Shown here: positions 33,276 to 42,867 of the stretch, piece after piece
How positions within the stretch are numbered: position 1 is the stretch's first letter
Layout of the letters: every line of letters starts with the position of its first letter
NCBI GenBank assembly: GCA_013298145.1
Contig: JAAFJO010000002.1
Location: forward strand, 789,184 to 853,183
DNA: 64,000 nt
Reading direction: 5' to 3'
From: Betaproteobacteria bacterium
GTDB taxonomy: Bacteria; Pseudomonadota; Gammaproteobacteria; Burkholderiales; Casimicrobiaceae
The notes under the pieces: generated by a model
Seen by the model: only the letters and a program-made list of their open reading frames with translations
The model's database searches: none
Told to the model about the DNA's origin: nothing
Made by a program: the position numbers and the translations under genes

Positions 33276-34286
33276 CTAACGCGGTGGCGGAATCACGTTT
33301 CCTTTGAGGCGCTGCCAAATCCAGGCCAAGCCCGCACTCGGATCGCCGCGTTGCCCCACAGCCATCGTTGGGCGTACTTCTGCGAACCGTTCTCCACGCC
33401 GCTCGGCGACGGCGAACTCGAACACGTAATTGGGCTCCTGTCCCATGCGCAAATCGGCGAGGGTGACTTTGCCGTCACGCTCTTTAATCCGAAAGAAACC
33501 GTCGGTGAACCAGGCCATGCGGTCAACAGCCCACAGCGCTTTGGTTTTTTCGTAAAGTGCGCTGTCATGCGGAAAGGTGTCGAAGCGAACGGTTTTATCG
33601 GCGTCGAGCATCGAATAGAAACCTTCGACATAGCCGTCTTTCTGCATCCCCACGACCCGCCAGAGCACCGTATTGAGCGGCGACGGTGTGGCGAACATGC
33701 GATCCACGACAATGTTTTGTTGTCGCAGCGCCTCCCGCGCCACGCCTAACACCTGTTGCTGCGCGATCGCTGACCACACGAGATAGGCGCACGAGAGCCC
33801 AAGCCCGATCATGTTCCAGCGCAGCCCGTTCGCGCTCTTGAGCGAGAGTGCCACGATGACACCGATCAAGAGCGGCAGCGTGTAGAGCGGATCAATGATG
33901 AACATGCTGCCGAGCCCGAGCGGCTCCTCAGAAAACGGCTGCCACAGTTGGGTGCCGTAGATCGTGAACCAATCAAGGAGCGGATGCGTGAATAGGGCAA
34001 GCCACAGCGCGAGCCACCAGCGCTTAAAGAGCGCCGCTTCGCCATGAATTCGGCTCACCAGCCAGGCAAGGAGCGGTGAAAACAGCGTCAGATAGAAAAG
34101 CCCGTGGCTTTGCGCCCGGTGATAGGTCATGTTCGCAACCGCATCACCGAAATCGATGAGCGCGTCGAGATCAGGCAGCGTACCGGCCACGCCGCCCCAC
34201 AGTGCCGCTTTCCATACGGCCGTGCGCCGCCCCATCACGGCCACGCCAATCGCAGAGCCTAAGGCGAGTTGAGAGAGTGAATCCAC
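33276..34286 (-). CDS. YdjM/DUF457-type membrane metal-dependent hydrolase
   Basis: A 336-residue protein. The N-terminus MDSLSQLALGSAIGVAV and the His/Asp-rich pieces GTLPDLDALID, YHRAQSHGLFYL and FTHPLLDWFTIYGTQLW match the LexA-controlled YdjM (DUF457) family. About five membrane segments lie in the first 190 residues, then a soluble C-terminal part of about 140 residues. The substrate is not known. It converges with murB. Start codon at 34286 gives the expected N-terminus. Confidence 0.88.
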   Translation of the reverse strand: MDSLSQLALGSAIGVAVMGRRTAVWKAALWGGVAGTLPDLDALIDFGDAVANMTYHRAQSHGLFYLTLFSPLLAWLVSRIHGEAALFKRWWLALWLALFTHPLLDWFTIYGTQLWQPFSEEPLGLGSMFIIDPLYTLPLLIGVIVALSLKSANGLRWNMIGLGLSCAYLVWSAIAQQQVLGVAREALRQQNIVVDRMFATPSPLNTVLWRVVGMQKDGYVEGFYSMLDADKTVRFDTFPHDSALYEKTKALWAVDRMAWFTDGFFRIKERDGKVTLADLRMGQEPNYVFEFAVAERRGERFAEVRPTMAVGQRGDPSAGLAWIWQRLKGNVIPPPR

Positions 34287-34471
34287 GGTTAATTTGAAGC
34301 CGTCAAAAATAAAAGGCTAGCGTGTCAGCCGCGGATTCCCAACCGTGAAAACGTGGTCCCTGCGGGCTAGCCTACGCGTTCCGCCATTCGTCGCAGCACC
34401 GCTGAGTGGCGCGCGCGTTGCGGCCTGGAATCGCGATAATTCAAAGTCTTGTACAAGAATCCACTTTTCCC

Positions 34472-36514
34472 ATGTTTCTAACGAAGCTCAATGCCCGTGC
34501 CACCCGCGCGGGCGCAATCGCCGTCGCGCTATCCGCCGCGACGCTCGCCCTAACCGGTTTCACTCACGCGCAAACTGATGCCGATGTGTTGAAGCCTAAC
34601 GCCAATCTGTACACCGAAGGTATCCCTGCGATTCCCAAAGCGATTGCAGATTCGCTGACGAAATACAACGATTTTCGCGGCCACAGCTTTGTCGCGTGGC
34701 ACCCAAAGAAGCCGGAGATGATCGTTGCCCACCGCGCGCAGGGCGCGAGCTTCGCGCAGCTCTCATGGCTGCGCACACCGATGGGCAAGTTGGAACCGAT
34801 TACCAAACATCCGGACCCGATTAGCTCGACCACGATTGACCCGGTTGACGGAAATTTCCTCGTGTTTGAATCGAGCAAGGGCGGCTCGGAAGTATTTCAG
34901 CTTTTCCGGCAAGCGTTTGATGGGTCAGACGCGGTGCAGCTCACCGATTCCAACTTCCGTCATTCGCGCGGCGCATGGAGAAAAATCAACGGCAAACATA
35001 CGGGTGAGTTCATCGTATCGAGCGTCGCGCTCGACCGCAATCTCACCGAAGAGCAGAAGAAAAATATCGGAATCACGTTCCGTTTGATGAATCCAACGGC
35101 ACCGGAAAAAGCGCGCGTGATTGCTGAATTGCCGGGCACTGGGTGGTTTAACGGTGGCTTTGATCCAAGCGGAAAACGCGTGATCCTCAACCGCTACGTC
35201 TCAGCCAATGAGAGCGAAATTTGGCTGATGGATGTAGACACTGGCAAGCGCGAGCGCGTGTTGCCGATGAAAGATAGCGAGAAGGCGGTTCACCTAGGCG
35301 GACGCTTTGATCGCGATGGCAAGGGGATTTATCTCGCCAGCGATCGCGACGGCGAGTTCCGTGAGCTGATGCATTTTGATCTCGCGAGCAAGAAGTTCCG
35401 TTCGCTTACCAAAGGCTTGCCGCATGATGTAGACGGCTCGTCAGAAGATGAAGACGATGATGATGCTGGCGCTCGCATGATCTACGCGCGACTCAACGTG
35501 AAAGGGCGTAGCGAGCTCCGCGCGTTTGATAGCGTGAGCATGAAAGAAGTGCCGATCAAAGGTCTTCCCGAAGGCTCCGTGGTTACTGCGGCTGCGCGTA
35601 AAGGCGGCGATGAACTCGCGATTGCGGTGAACACTGCAAGCTCACCTTCTGATATTTACGTGGTCAACAGTAAATCCGGCGCTCGCGTGCAATGGACGCG
35701 CGCCGAAAGCGCGATGGATACGAGCGGCTTCAAAACGCAAGAGATCATCACGTGGAAGAGCTTTGATGGTCTTGAAATTTCAGGCCTCATCAACCGCGCA
35801 CCCGCCAAATTCACGGGTAAGCGCCCTGTCTTAATCAATATTCACGGTGGGCCAGAAGCGCAAGCGCGCATCGGCTTCCAAGGTCGCTGGAATTACTTCA
35901 CGCAAGAGCTCGGCATCACGATGATTCAGCCGAATGTTCGCGGCTCGTCCGGCTTTGGAAAGACGTTCCTCACGCTTGACAACGGCTACAAACGTGAAGA
36001 TTCGGTGAAAGACATCGGTGCGCTTTTCGATTGGATCGCAACGCAGCCGGATCTGGACGCATCACGCGTGCTCGTCATGGGCGGCAGCTACGGTGGCTAC
36101 ATGAGCCTTGCGGTTTCAACTAACTATGCGGATCGTATTGCGGGCGCCATTGATGTCGTTGGCATTTCCAATTTCGTCACCTTCCTCGAGACGACCGAGA
36201 GCTATCGTCGCGATTTGCGACGCGTTGAATACGGGGATGAGCGCGATCCAAAAATGCGCGAGTTCTTGATTTCAATCTCGCCATTAACAAACGCCCAAAA
36301 AATTAAGAAACCGCTCTTCGTGATTCAAGGAAAAAACGATCCGCGCGTCCCAGTCACCGAGGCTGAGCAAATCGTTGCCAAGGCACGTGGCAACAAAACG
36401 CCCGTGTGGTACCTGCGCGGCGAGAACGAGGGCCACGGCTTCGCACGCCGCGAGAACGCGGAATTCCAGATGGCCGCAATGGCTCGGTTCATGCAGGAAA
36501 CTGTGCTCAAGTGA
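34472..36514 (+). CDS. Exported S9 family prolyl oligopeptidase-like peptidase
   Basis: A secreted serine peptidase of 680 residues. A signal peptide (about 1-34) ends near TGFTHAQ. A beta-propeller domain covers about residues 50-400 (repeats such as FDPSGKRVILN and FDRDGKGIYLASDRDGE). The alpha/beta hydrolase domain follows with HGGPEAQARIGF, the nucleophile GGSYGG, Asp in GKNDPRVP and the His in GHGFARREN. It probably degrades peptides in the periplasm. The ATG at 34472 opens the signal peptide. A terminator follows 20 bp after the stop. Confidence 0.95.
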   Translation: MFLTKLNARATRAGAIAVALSAATLALTGFTHAQTDADVLKPNANLYTEGIPAIPKAIADSLTKYNDFRGHSFVAWHPKKPEMIVAHRAQGASFAQLSWLRTPMGKLEPITKHPDPISSTTIDPVDGNFLVFESSKGGSEVFQLFRQAFDGSDAVQLTDSNFRHSRGAWRKINGKHTGEFIVSSVALDRNLTEEQKKNIGITFRLMNPTAPEKARVIAELPGTGWFNGGFDPSGKRVILNRYVSANESEIWLMDVDTGKRERVLPMKDSEKAVHLGGRFDRDGKGIYLASDRDGEFRELMHFDLASKKFRSLTKGLPHDVDGSSEDEDDDDAGARMIYARLNVKGRSELRAFDSVSMKEVPIKGLPEGSVVTAAARKGGDELAIAVNTASSPSDIYVVNSKSGARVQWTRAESAMDTSGFKTQEIITWKSFDGLEISGLINRAPAKFTGKRPVLINIHGGPEAQARIGFQGRWNYFTQELGITMIQPNVRGSSGFGKTFLTLDNGYKREDSVKDIGALFDWIATQPDLDASRVLVMGGSYGGYMSLAVSTNYADRIAGAIDVVGISNFVTFLETTESYRRDLRRVEYGDERDPKMREFLISISPLTNAQKIKKPLFVIQGKNDPRVPVTEAEQIVAKARGNKTPVWYLRGENEGHGFARRENAEFQMAAMARFMQETVLK

Positions 36515-36533
36515 GCGCGGACTTTGCGATACG

Positions 36534-36560
36534 AAAGGCGGCTGTTTGCCGCCTTTTTGT
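36534..36560 (+). terminator. Rho-independent terminator of the S9 peptidase gene
   Basis: The stem AAAGGCGGC (36534-36542) and GCCGCCTTT (36548-36556), loop TGTTT, is followed by TTGTTT. Confidence 0.88.
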
Positions 36561-36949
36561 TTGAGCTGCCGACGTCTGAGGGAGGCTGATTAGCGCGCCA
36601 CGAATAGCTTCTATCGACATAAAGATTTTGTTGATCTGGGGCCAAGATGCAAAATTATTCAAAGTCGTTAACGAAAAATTTGCCGTATAGCCCTACGAAA
36701 AAAGAGAGAAACGCTAAATAGCCAAACAGGGTCGTGCATTCGGATGAGCGCGCGAGCGTTGATGCGAAAGCTTTCGTAAAAATGCGTGGGAGAGCGGCGT
36801 CGCCTCGAAAGGCGGGTGTATGGCCAGCGAAGTCAGTTATTTAAGCGTTGTTCCCGGAGATCCCGCACACGCGGTGCCTCGCATTCTGTGGCGGGGATGC
36901 GATACTGCAAGCCCCTCGCGCCACACCCCAAATACGCCGATTGCCCCCG
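36561..36949. other. Intergenic region with a start-less open frame
   Basis: 389 bp between the S9 terminator and yejA. On the minus strand a frame from 36840 down to 36655 is open for about 61 codons without any ATG, GTG or TTG before its hydrophobic end (LFGYLAFLSFFVGLYGKFF). It could be a remnant of a small membrane protein gene or chance. The palindrome GAAAGCTTTC occurs near 36766. No other feature seen. Confidence 0.4.
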
Positions 36950-38965
36950 ATGACTGCCGCATGTATCGCCTCATTACTTGCTAGCGCGCCGGCGCTTCGA
37001 ATCCGACTACAGCATCCTGGAAGGCGAAGACTCCTGACCCACACTGTGAACGCCTTAGGGTGGCTGTTTGGGGTTTTGTTTGTGGCAATTTCGGGCGGTG
37101 CGTCTGCTGCGAACCCGGCGCACGCAGTGAATGCGGGCGCAGCGCCTGCGCAAGGAGCTCGCTTTCCGATTCAAACCGGTGTGTGGACGCATGCGCTATC
37201 GGCTTATCAGGCGGCAAAGTACCCCGCAAACTTTACGCACTTCGACTATGTGAACCCAAACGCCCCGAAAGGGGGGCGAATGCGCCTAGCGAATCCCGAT
37301 CGGCGCACCAGCTTTGACAAGCTGAATCCGTTTTCGATCAAAGGTGTCGCACCGGCGGCGATGGAGATGTTTGTTTTCGAACGTCTAGGCACGTTTAGTA
37401 TGGACGAGCCGAAGGCCATGTACGGATTGCTTGCGGAGGCGATGTACGTCGAGCCGGACATGTCGGCAATCAGCTTTCGAATTCATCCGAGGGCGAGATT
37501 TAGTAACGGCGATCCAGTCACGCCTGCAGATGTCGTCGATAGCTTTAACCGCTTGAAAGGCAAACTCGTTCTCCCAACGTACGCTTCCGCCGTAGCGGGT
37601 GCAACGAGCGTTGTTGCAACCGATACCAAGACGGTTCGCATTACGCTGAAAGAGCGCACTATCGACGCTATCTTTGCAATTGGCGACGTTCCCATCTTTT
37701 CAAAGAAATGGGGTGATGGCAAGCCGCTTTCCGACATCGTGCTTGAACAGCCCATCGCAAGCGGTCCGTACACGATTGATTCGATGAGTATGCCGAGCCG
37801 ATTTGAGCTCAAACTCAATCCTGACTACTGGGCGCGTGATCTACCAGTGCGTCGCGGTCATTTCAACTTTGAGCGCGTTGCGTATCGAATGTACAAAGAT
37901 CGCGACGTCACTCGCGAGGCGTTCAAGGCTGGCGAATTTGACATCATGCGCGAGCTCGGTGCCCGCGCTTTTGCCCGCCTCCACAAAGGTCCCAAATGGG
38001 ATAGTGGGCAGATTATCAAGAAGGCTTGGCCGATTGAGACAGGGAGCATGCTGCAAGCGATCAATCTGAACTTGCGTTTACCTCGGTTCCAAGACATTCG
38101 CGTGCGTGAAGCCATCATGCTCGCGTGGGACTTTGAAAATTACAACAGAATCGGGACGTTCACACGTGCAAACAGCATGTTCAACAACACGCCGTTCGCC
38201 GCAGAAGGCGAACCCTCCATCGCGGAGCTCGTATTGCTCGAACCGTTTCGCGGTAGCCTTCCCAAAGCGGTTTTTGGCCCTGCGTTTCGCGCACCGAGGA
38301 ATGACCTCCACCCAAATGCGCTGCGTGAAAATCTTAAGCGTGCGGCACAACTGCTCTCCGAAGCGGGTTGGAAGATCGCTGATGACGGAAAGCTGCGCAA
38401 CGCCAAGGGCGAGGCGTTCAGTATCGAATTTTTGGAGCCCTCTGCGACGGGAAGATTTGTCGAGTTTGAACGTAATCTCAAAATTCTCGGTATCGAATAC
38501 AAGGAGCGACTAGTCGATTTCGCGCTCTATCGGAAGCGGCTAGAAACCTTTGATTACGAAATGGTCATTATCGTGGAAGGAAAATTCACCCTTCCCAACC
38601 CTAGTACGATCAAAAAGATCTACGGCAGCGCCGAGGCTGACATCCCCGCGAGCAATAACTATCGCGGCGTGAAAAGCCCAGTTGTCGACGCCTTAATCGA
38701 GAAAATCAGTAGCGCGACAACGATGGAAGAGCTGATTGCCGCCTCGCGCGCGCTTGATCGCGTCGTCATGTGGAATCACTGGCAGATACCGATGTTGTTT
38801 ACTAAATTTGAGTCCACCTCATATTGGAACAAGTTCGGCATACCGGATGTGAAGCCGCGATATTTCCAAATTGACAGTCTTCCTGATGTACACAGCTTGC
38901 CTTGGCCGCTCTGGACTTGGTGGGATAAGTCGCTCGGCGTTACAGCGCCGTCGCAATCGAAGTAA
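36950..38965 (+). CDS. yejA: Periplasmic peptide-binding protein of a YejABEF-type ABC importer
   Basis: The solute receptor of an oligopeptide or microcin C-like importer. The mature protein (about 600 residues) has the SBP_bac_5 fold: HFDYVNPNAPKGGRMRLANP, FDKLNPF, FERLGTFS, and a late segment ending WPLWTWWDKSLGV, all seen in YejA-type receptors. A signal sequence RRRLLTHTVNALGWLFGVLFVAISGGASA is clear, but the start is not: ATG 36950 gives a long N-region, while GTG 37046 gives a short signal without charge. Neither has a good ribosome site. It is followed at 9 bp by yejB. Confidence 0.9.
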   Translation: MTAACIASLLASAPALRIRLQHPGRRRLLTHTVNALGWLFGVLFVAISGGASAANPAHAVNAGAAPAQGARFPIQTGVWTHALSAYQAAKYPANFTHFDYVNPNAPKGGRMRLANPDRRTSFDKLNPFSIKGVAPAAMEMFVFERLGTFSMDEPKAMYGLLAEAMYVEPDMSAISFRIHPRARFSNGDPVTPADVVDSFNRLKGKLVLPTYASAVAGATSVVATDTKTVRITLKERTIDAIFAIGDVPIFSKKWGDGKPLSDIVLEQPIASGPYTIDSMSMPSRFELKLNPDYWARDLPVRRGHFNFERVAYRMYKDRDVTREAFKAGEFDIMRELGARAFARLHKGPKWDSGQIIKKAWPIETGSMLQAINLNLRLPRFQDIRVREAIMLAWDFENYNRIGTFTRANSMFNNTPFAAEGEPSIAELVLLEPFRGSLPKAVFGPAFRAPRNDLHPNALRENLKRAAQLLSEAGWKIADDGKLRNAKGEAFSIEFLEPSATGRFVEFERNLKILGIEYKERLVDFALYRKRLETFDYEMVIIVEGKFTLPNPSTIKKIYGSAEADIPASNNYRGVKSPVVDALIEKISSATTMEELIAASRALDRVVMWNHWQIPMLFTKFESTSYWNKFGIPDVKPRYFQIDSLPDVHSLPWPLWTWWDKSLGVTAPSQSK

Positions 38966-38974
38966 GCTGAGACC

Positions 38975-40009
38975 ATGTTCATCTATATCCTCAAGCGAGT
39001 TGCGCTCATGGTCCCCACATTACTGGGCGCGCTGACCATTACTTTTCTGGTAATGCAATTTGTGCCCGGCGGGCCGATTGAGCAGATTTTGGCTGAGGCG
39101 AATGACGGCAGCGGCGGAGACACTGGCGGATACCGCGCAGGCAAAGATACCGACGCCAAGCAAATCGCTGAACTGAAGAAACTCTACGGATTCGACAAAC
39201 CGGTACACGAGCGCTACTTCGACATGCTGGTGAACTTCGCGCGGTTCGACCTCGGCCGCAGCTTTATGCACAACAAGGACGTCTGGCAGTTGATTAAAGA
39301 GAAACTTCCGGTGTCGATCAGTTTAGGCCTCTGGAGTTTCTTGCTCTCCTACTTGATATCCGTGCCACTTGGAATTTCTAAGGCAATGCGCGAAGGTTCT
39401 CGGTTCGATACGGCCACGACGATTCTGGTCCTCGTGGGCTACGCAATTCCCGGGTTTGTTCTTGGCGTGTTGTTAATCGTACTTTTCGCGGGCGGAAGTT
39501 TCTGGGATCTGTTCCCCTTGCGCGGGCTGACGAGCGACAACTGGGAAGAGCTAACTTTCGCCGCAAAGGTGAAAGACTACTTCTGGCATCTAACGCTGCC
39601 GTTGATCTGTTTGTCAATTCATAGTTTTGCGGTGATCACTATGTTGACCAAAAACACGTTTGTTGAGGAAATTCGCAAGCAGTATGTGCTTGTGGCGCGT
39701 TCAAAAGGGCTCTCACAAAAGCGAGTGCTCTACCGACATATCTTTCGCAACGCATTGCTGCCGCTTGTGACGCATTTTCCGGCCGCGTTTATCGGTGCGT
39801 TTTTTGCTGGCTCCGTGTTGATCGAAACACTTTTTTCACTCGATGGCATGGGGCTGCTCGGTTATGAGGCCATCGTGCGTCGCGACTATCCCATCGTACT
39901 CGGAACGCTTTACTTTTTCACCCTCATCGCGGTTGTGACGAAGTTAATTTCCGACATTCTGTATCGCGTAATTGATCCCCGTGTTCAGTTCGGCGGGGTG
40001 AGTAAATGA
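38975..40009 (+). CDS. yejB: ABC transporter permease YejB
   Basis: Inner-membrane permease of 344 residues with about six helices. The N-terminus MFIYILKRVALMVPTLLGALTITFLVMQFVPGGPIEQ is typical for DppB/YejB proteins, and the EAA loop is in EIRKQYVLVARSKGLSQKRVLYRHIFRNALLP. It sits 9 bp after the receptor gene and its stop overlaps the start of yejE (ATGA at 40006-40009), so the two permeases are translationally coupled. Confidence 0.95.
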   Translation: MFIYILKRVALMVPTLLGALTITFLVMQFVPGGPIEQILAEANDGSGGDTGGYRAGKDTDAKQIAELKKLYGFDKPVHERYFDMLVNFARFDLGRSFMHNKDVWQLIKEKLPVSISLGLWSFLLSYLISVPLGISKAMREGSRFDTATTILVLVGYAIPGFVLGVLLIVLFAGGSFWDLFPLRGLTSDNWEELTFAAKVKDYFWHLTLPLICLSIHSFAVITMLTKNTFVEEIRKQYVLVARSKGLSQKRVLYRHIFRNALLPLVTHFPAAFIGAFFAGSVLIETLFSLDGMGLLGYEAIVRRDYPIVLGTLYFFTLIAVVTKLISDILYRVIDPRVQFGGVSK

Positions 40010-41109
40010 GTGCGCAAACGCAACCCGCCTCGCCAGAGCTTGAAGTTGCAGCGAACGCTGCTGCCGTCGCTCAACGAGCAAAGCAGGCTATCTCTTTATC
40101 ACCCTATGAGCGAGCATGGGCCCGCTTCAAGCGTAATCGGCTGGGCTACCTCTCGCTCTGGATCTTCATCGCGATGCTCGTAATCGCGACGGGCGCGGAA
40201 TTGTTTAGCAATGACCGGCCGTTGGTGGCGCGCGTTAACGGCCACGTGTGGTTTCCGATCCTAAGTAACCCGAGCGAGAAGGCGCTTGGCGGCGATTTTG
40301 TGACCGAGACAGACTGGAAGGATCCGTTCATCGCAGAGCTGCTGCGAAAACCTGGAAACTGGCACATCGGAGCGATCAATCCGCACTCTGCCCAGTCCAC
40401 CGATTACTTCAGCAAGGCGGTGCCACCTTCGCCACCGAGTAAGGTGAACTGGCTTGGGACGGATAGCAACGGTCGCGATATGGTGGCGCGGCTGCTCTAC
40501 GGATTTCGAGTGAGCATTTGGTTTGCTGTTGCGCTGACGGTTGTCGGAACACTGATTGGCGTGGTGATGGGCGCGATCATGGGCTACTTTGGGGGCTGGA
40601 CCGACCTGACGATGCAGCGCATCGTAGAGATCTGGGGCGCGGTGCCAGAACTCTACTTTCTCATCATCTTCGCTGCGATCTTCGAGCCCTCGCTCGGCCT
40701 GCTGCTTATCTTGCTTGCGCTGTGGAGTTGGATAGGGTTATCGGATTACGTACGAGCGGAGTTTCTACGAAACCGCTCACTTGAATACGTGAAGGCTGCG
40801 CGCGCGCTTGGTCTCTCAAATATGCAAATCATTCGCCGACACGTATTGCCTAATTCGCTTACTCCGGTGATCACGTTTATTCCGTTTCGCATGAGCGCAG
40901 CGATCCTTGCGCTCACATCACTTGATTTTCTCGGGCTTGGCGTTCCGGCGTCAGTGCCCTCGCTCGGGCAACTTTTGCTTCAGGGCAAGGCCAATCTTGA
41001 TTCGTGGTGGATCATATTTCCAACGTTTATGCTGCTCACGATCACGATGTTGTTGTTGACGTTTATCGGCGACGCGCTGCGCGACGCCTTCGATACGCGA
41101 AAGTCCTGA
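40006..41109 (+). CDS. yejE: ABC transporter permease YejE
   Basis: The second permease, 367 residues. It has the N-terminal OppC_N helix (SPYERAWARFKRNRLGYLSLWIFIAM), a long periplasmic loop characteristic of YejE (about 70-140), and the EAA loop at VKAARALGLSNMQIIRRHVLPNSLTPVITFIPFR. It ends one base before the ATPase gene. Confidence 0.95.
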   Translation: MSAQTQPASPELEVAANAAAVAQRAKQAISLSPYERAWARFKRNRLGYLSLWIFIAMLVIATGAELFSNDRPLVARVNGHVWFPILSNPSEKALGGDFVTETDWKDPFIAELLRKPGNWHIGAINPHSAQSTDYFSKAVPPSPPSKVNWLGTDSNGRDMVARLLYGFRVSIWFAVALTVVGTLIGVVMGAIMGYFGGWTDLTMQRIVEIWGAVPELYFLIIFAAIFEPSLGLLLILLALWSWIGLSDYVRAEFLRNRSLEYVKAARALGLSNMQIIRRHVLPNSLTPVITFIPFRMSAAILALTSLDFLGLGVPASVPSLGQLLLQGKANLDSWWIIFPTFMLLTITMLLLTFIGDALRDAFDTRKS

Positions 41110-41110
41110 G

Positions 41111-42703
41111 ATGAGCGGCGCAGCGTTGCTTCAAGTAAAAAAACTGACGGTTCGGTTCGGCGACTCGGTCGTCGTTAATGGCGTTTCATTTGATGTCAGC
41201 GCGGGTGAAAAACTTGCGATCGTCGGTGAATCGGGTTCCGGGAAGTCGATCACCGCACTCTCCGTGCTGCGTTTGGTTGAAGCTGCGAAAACGAGCGGCC
41301 AGCTTCTCTTCGGCGGCGAGGATTTGGTTCAGTTCACCGATGAGGAGATGCAGCGTATTCGTGGCGGCCAGATTGGGATGATTTTCCAAGAGCCGATGAC
41401 TGCATTGAATCCGCTCTACCGAGTGGGGCATCAAATATCTGAAGTGTTGATGCTGCACGAGCGGTTGGAAAAAAAGGCGGCCCGCGCGCGCGCCATTGAA
41501 TTACTCGCTCGCACGGGCATTCCCGCGCCCGAGGAGCGAGTTGATTTTTACCCGCATCAGCTCTCTGGCGGACAGCGACAGCGCGCGATGATTGCGATGG
41601 CGCTCGCATGTCGCCCGAAGCTCTTGATTTGTGACGAACCGACAACTGCGCTAGATGTAACGGTACAGGCGCAAATTCTTGCCTTGCTCGAGGAGCTCCA
41701 GCGTGAAATCGGGATGGCGCTGGTGTTCATTACCCATGATCTGAACCTTGTGCGACGCTTTACCGATCGAGTCGCAGTCATGGAGCGCGGTAATTTAGTC
41801 GAGATTGGCACCACCGAGGCTGTGTTTTCCGCGCCACAACACGCCTACACCCAGCGTCTTCTGGCGACCCGACCGACGCGTGTCGTGGTGCCGGTCGCTG
41901 ACGACGCTGAGCGATTGGTGGAAGCGCACGATGTGCGGATCAGTTTCGCGATCCCCACCGGTTGGTTTTCAAGCAAGCCGTTTCATGCGGTGAAGCAGGC
42001 AACGCTCATGCTGCGCCGCGGCGAAACGCTCGGAATTGTTGGCGAATCGGGGTCGGGAAAAACAACGCTCGGCATGGCATTGCTCGCGCTACAAGCGCTC
42101 TCAGGCGGAGAGGTTTCGATGGGCGGCGTGCGCCTCGACAACGCCGAGCGAGCAGCGCTGCGCGCCATGCGCAAGCGGATGCAAGTGGTGCTGCAAGATC
42201 CATTCGCGTCGCTATCGCCACGGATGACCGTTGGCCAAATCGTTGGCGAAGGGCTGGCACTTCATCAACCTGAACTAAGCCGCGCAGAACACGATGCCAG
42301 AGTGCAGGCGATCCTCAAAGAAGTGGGCTTGTCGGAAGTCAATGGCCTCTACGGCGTCCTGCATCGCTACCCGCATGAATTCTCGGGCGGGCAGCGACAA
42401 CGGATTGCTATCGCTCGCGCAGTCATACTCGAGCCCGAAGTGCTCGTGCTCGATGAACCCACCTCTGCGCTCGATGCCTCCGTGCAGCAACAAATTCTCG
42501 CGCTCCTAGCGGATCTACAACAACGGCACGGCCTCTCCTACATCTTTATCAGCCACGATCTGGCCGTGATCCGCGCGATGGCGCATCGTGTGATGGTGAT
42601 GAAAGAGGGCGACGTCGTCGAATCGGGCGAGACGCTGGCACTGTTTGATTCACCGCAACAGCCCTACACGCGAGAGTTGATCGCCGCAGCGCATTTGGCG
42701 TGA
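41111..42703 (+). CDS. yejF: Dual-domain ABC transporter ATPase YejF
   Basis: A 530-residue protein with two complete nucleotide-binding domains. In domain 1: Walker A GESGSGKS, signature LSGGQRQR, Walker B LLICDEPTTALD. In domain 2: Walker A GESGSGKT, signature FSGGQRQR, Walker B VLVLDEPTSALD. Fused OppD/OppF-like halves are characteristic of YejF and distinguish this importer from Opp or Dpp, where they are separate. Last gene of the four-gene operon. Both sites look active. Confidence 0.96.
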   Translation: MSGAALLQVKKLTVRFGDSVVVNGVSFDVSAGEKLAIVGESGSGKSITALSVLRLVEAAKTSGQLLFGGEDLVQFTDEEMQRIRGGQIGMIFQEPMTALNPLYRVGHQISEVLMLHERLEKKAARARAIELLARTGIPAPEERVDFYPHQLSGGQRQRAMIAMALACRPKLLICDEPTTALDVTVQAQILALLEELQREIGMALVFITHDLNLVRRFTDRVAVMERGNLVEIGTTEAVFSAPQHAYTQRLLATRPTRVVVPVADDAERLVEAHDVRISFAIPTGWFSSKPFHAVKQATLMLRRGETLGIVGESGSGKTTLGMALLALQALSGGEVSMGGVRLDNAERAALRAMRKRMQVVLQDPFASLSPRMTVGQIVGEGLALHQPELSRAEHDARVQAILKEVGLSEVNGLYGVLHRYPHEFSGGQRQRIAIARAVILEPEVLVLDEPTSALDASVQQQILALLADLQQRHGLSYIFISHDLAVIRAMAHRVMVMKEGDVVESGETLALFDSPQQPYTRELIAAAHLA

Positions 42704-42867
42704 GCTCAATGCTGCTACGTTCGAGCGTGCGGCGCTCTGCGAAGCTTGAGTCGGCGAAACACCTTAGTCAGTGATTACCACCGGTTCGCGATTGCACCGA
42801 ATCGGTAGGAAACTGCTGCGGAGCGAGCGCTTAACGCGCGATAGTTTTGGGTAGAACTCGTCCTTGG

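Noticed and set aside
42780..42806. Hairpin ACCGGTTCG..CGAATCGGT between yejF and the SMUG1 gene
   Set aside because: One G-T pair, a 9-nt loop and no T run; too weak to call a terminator.
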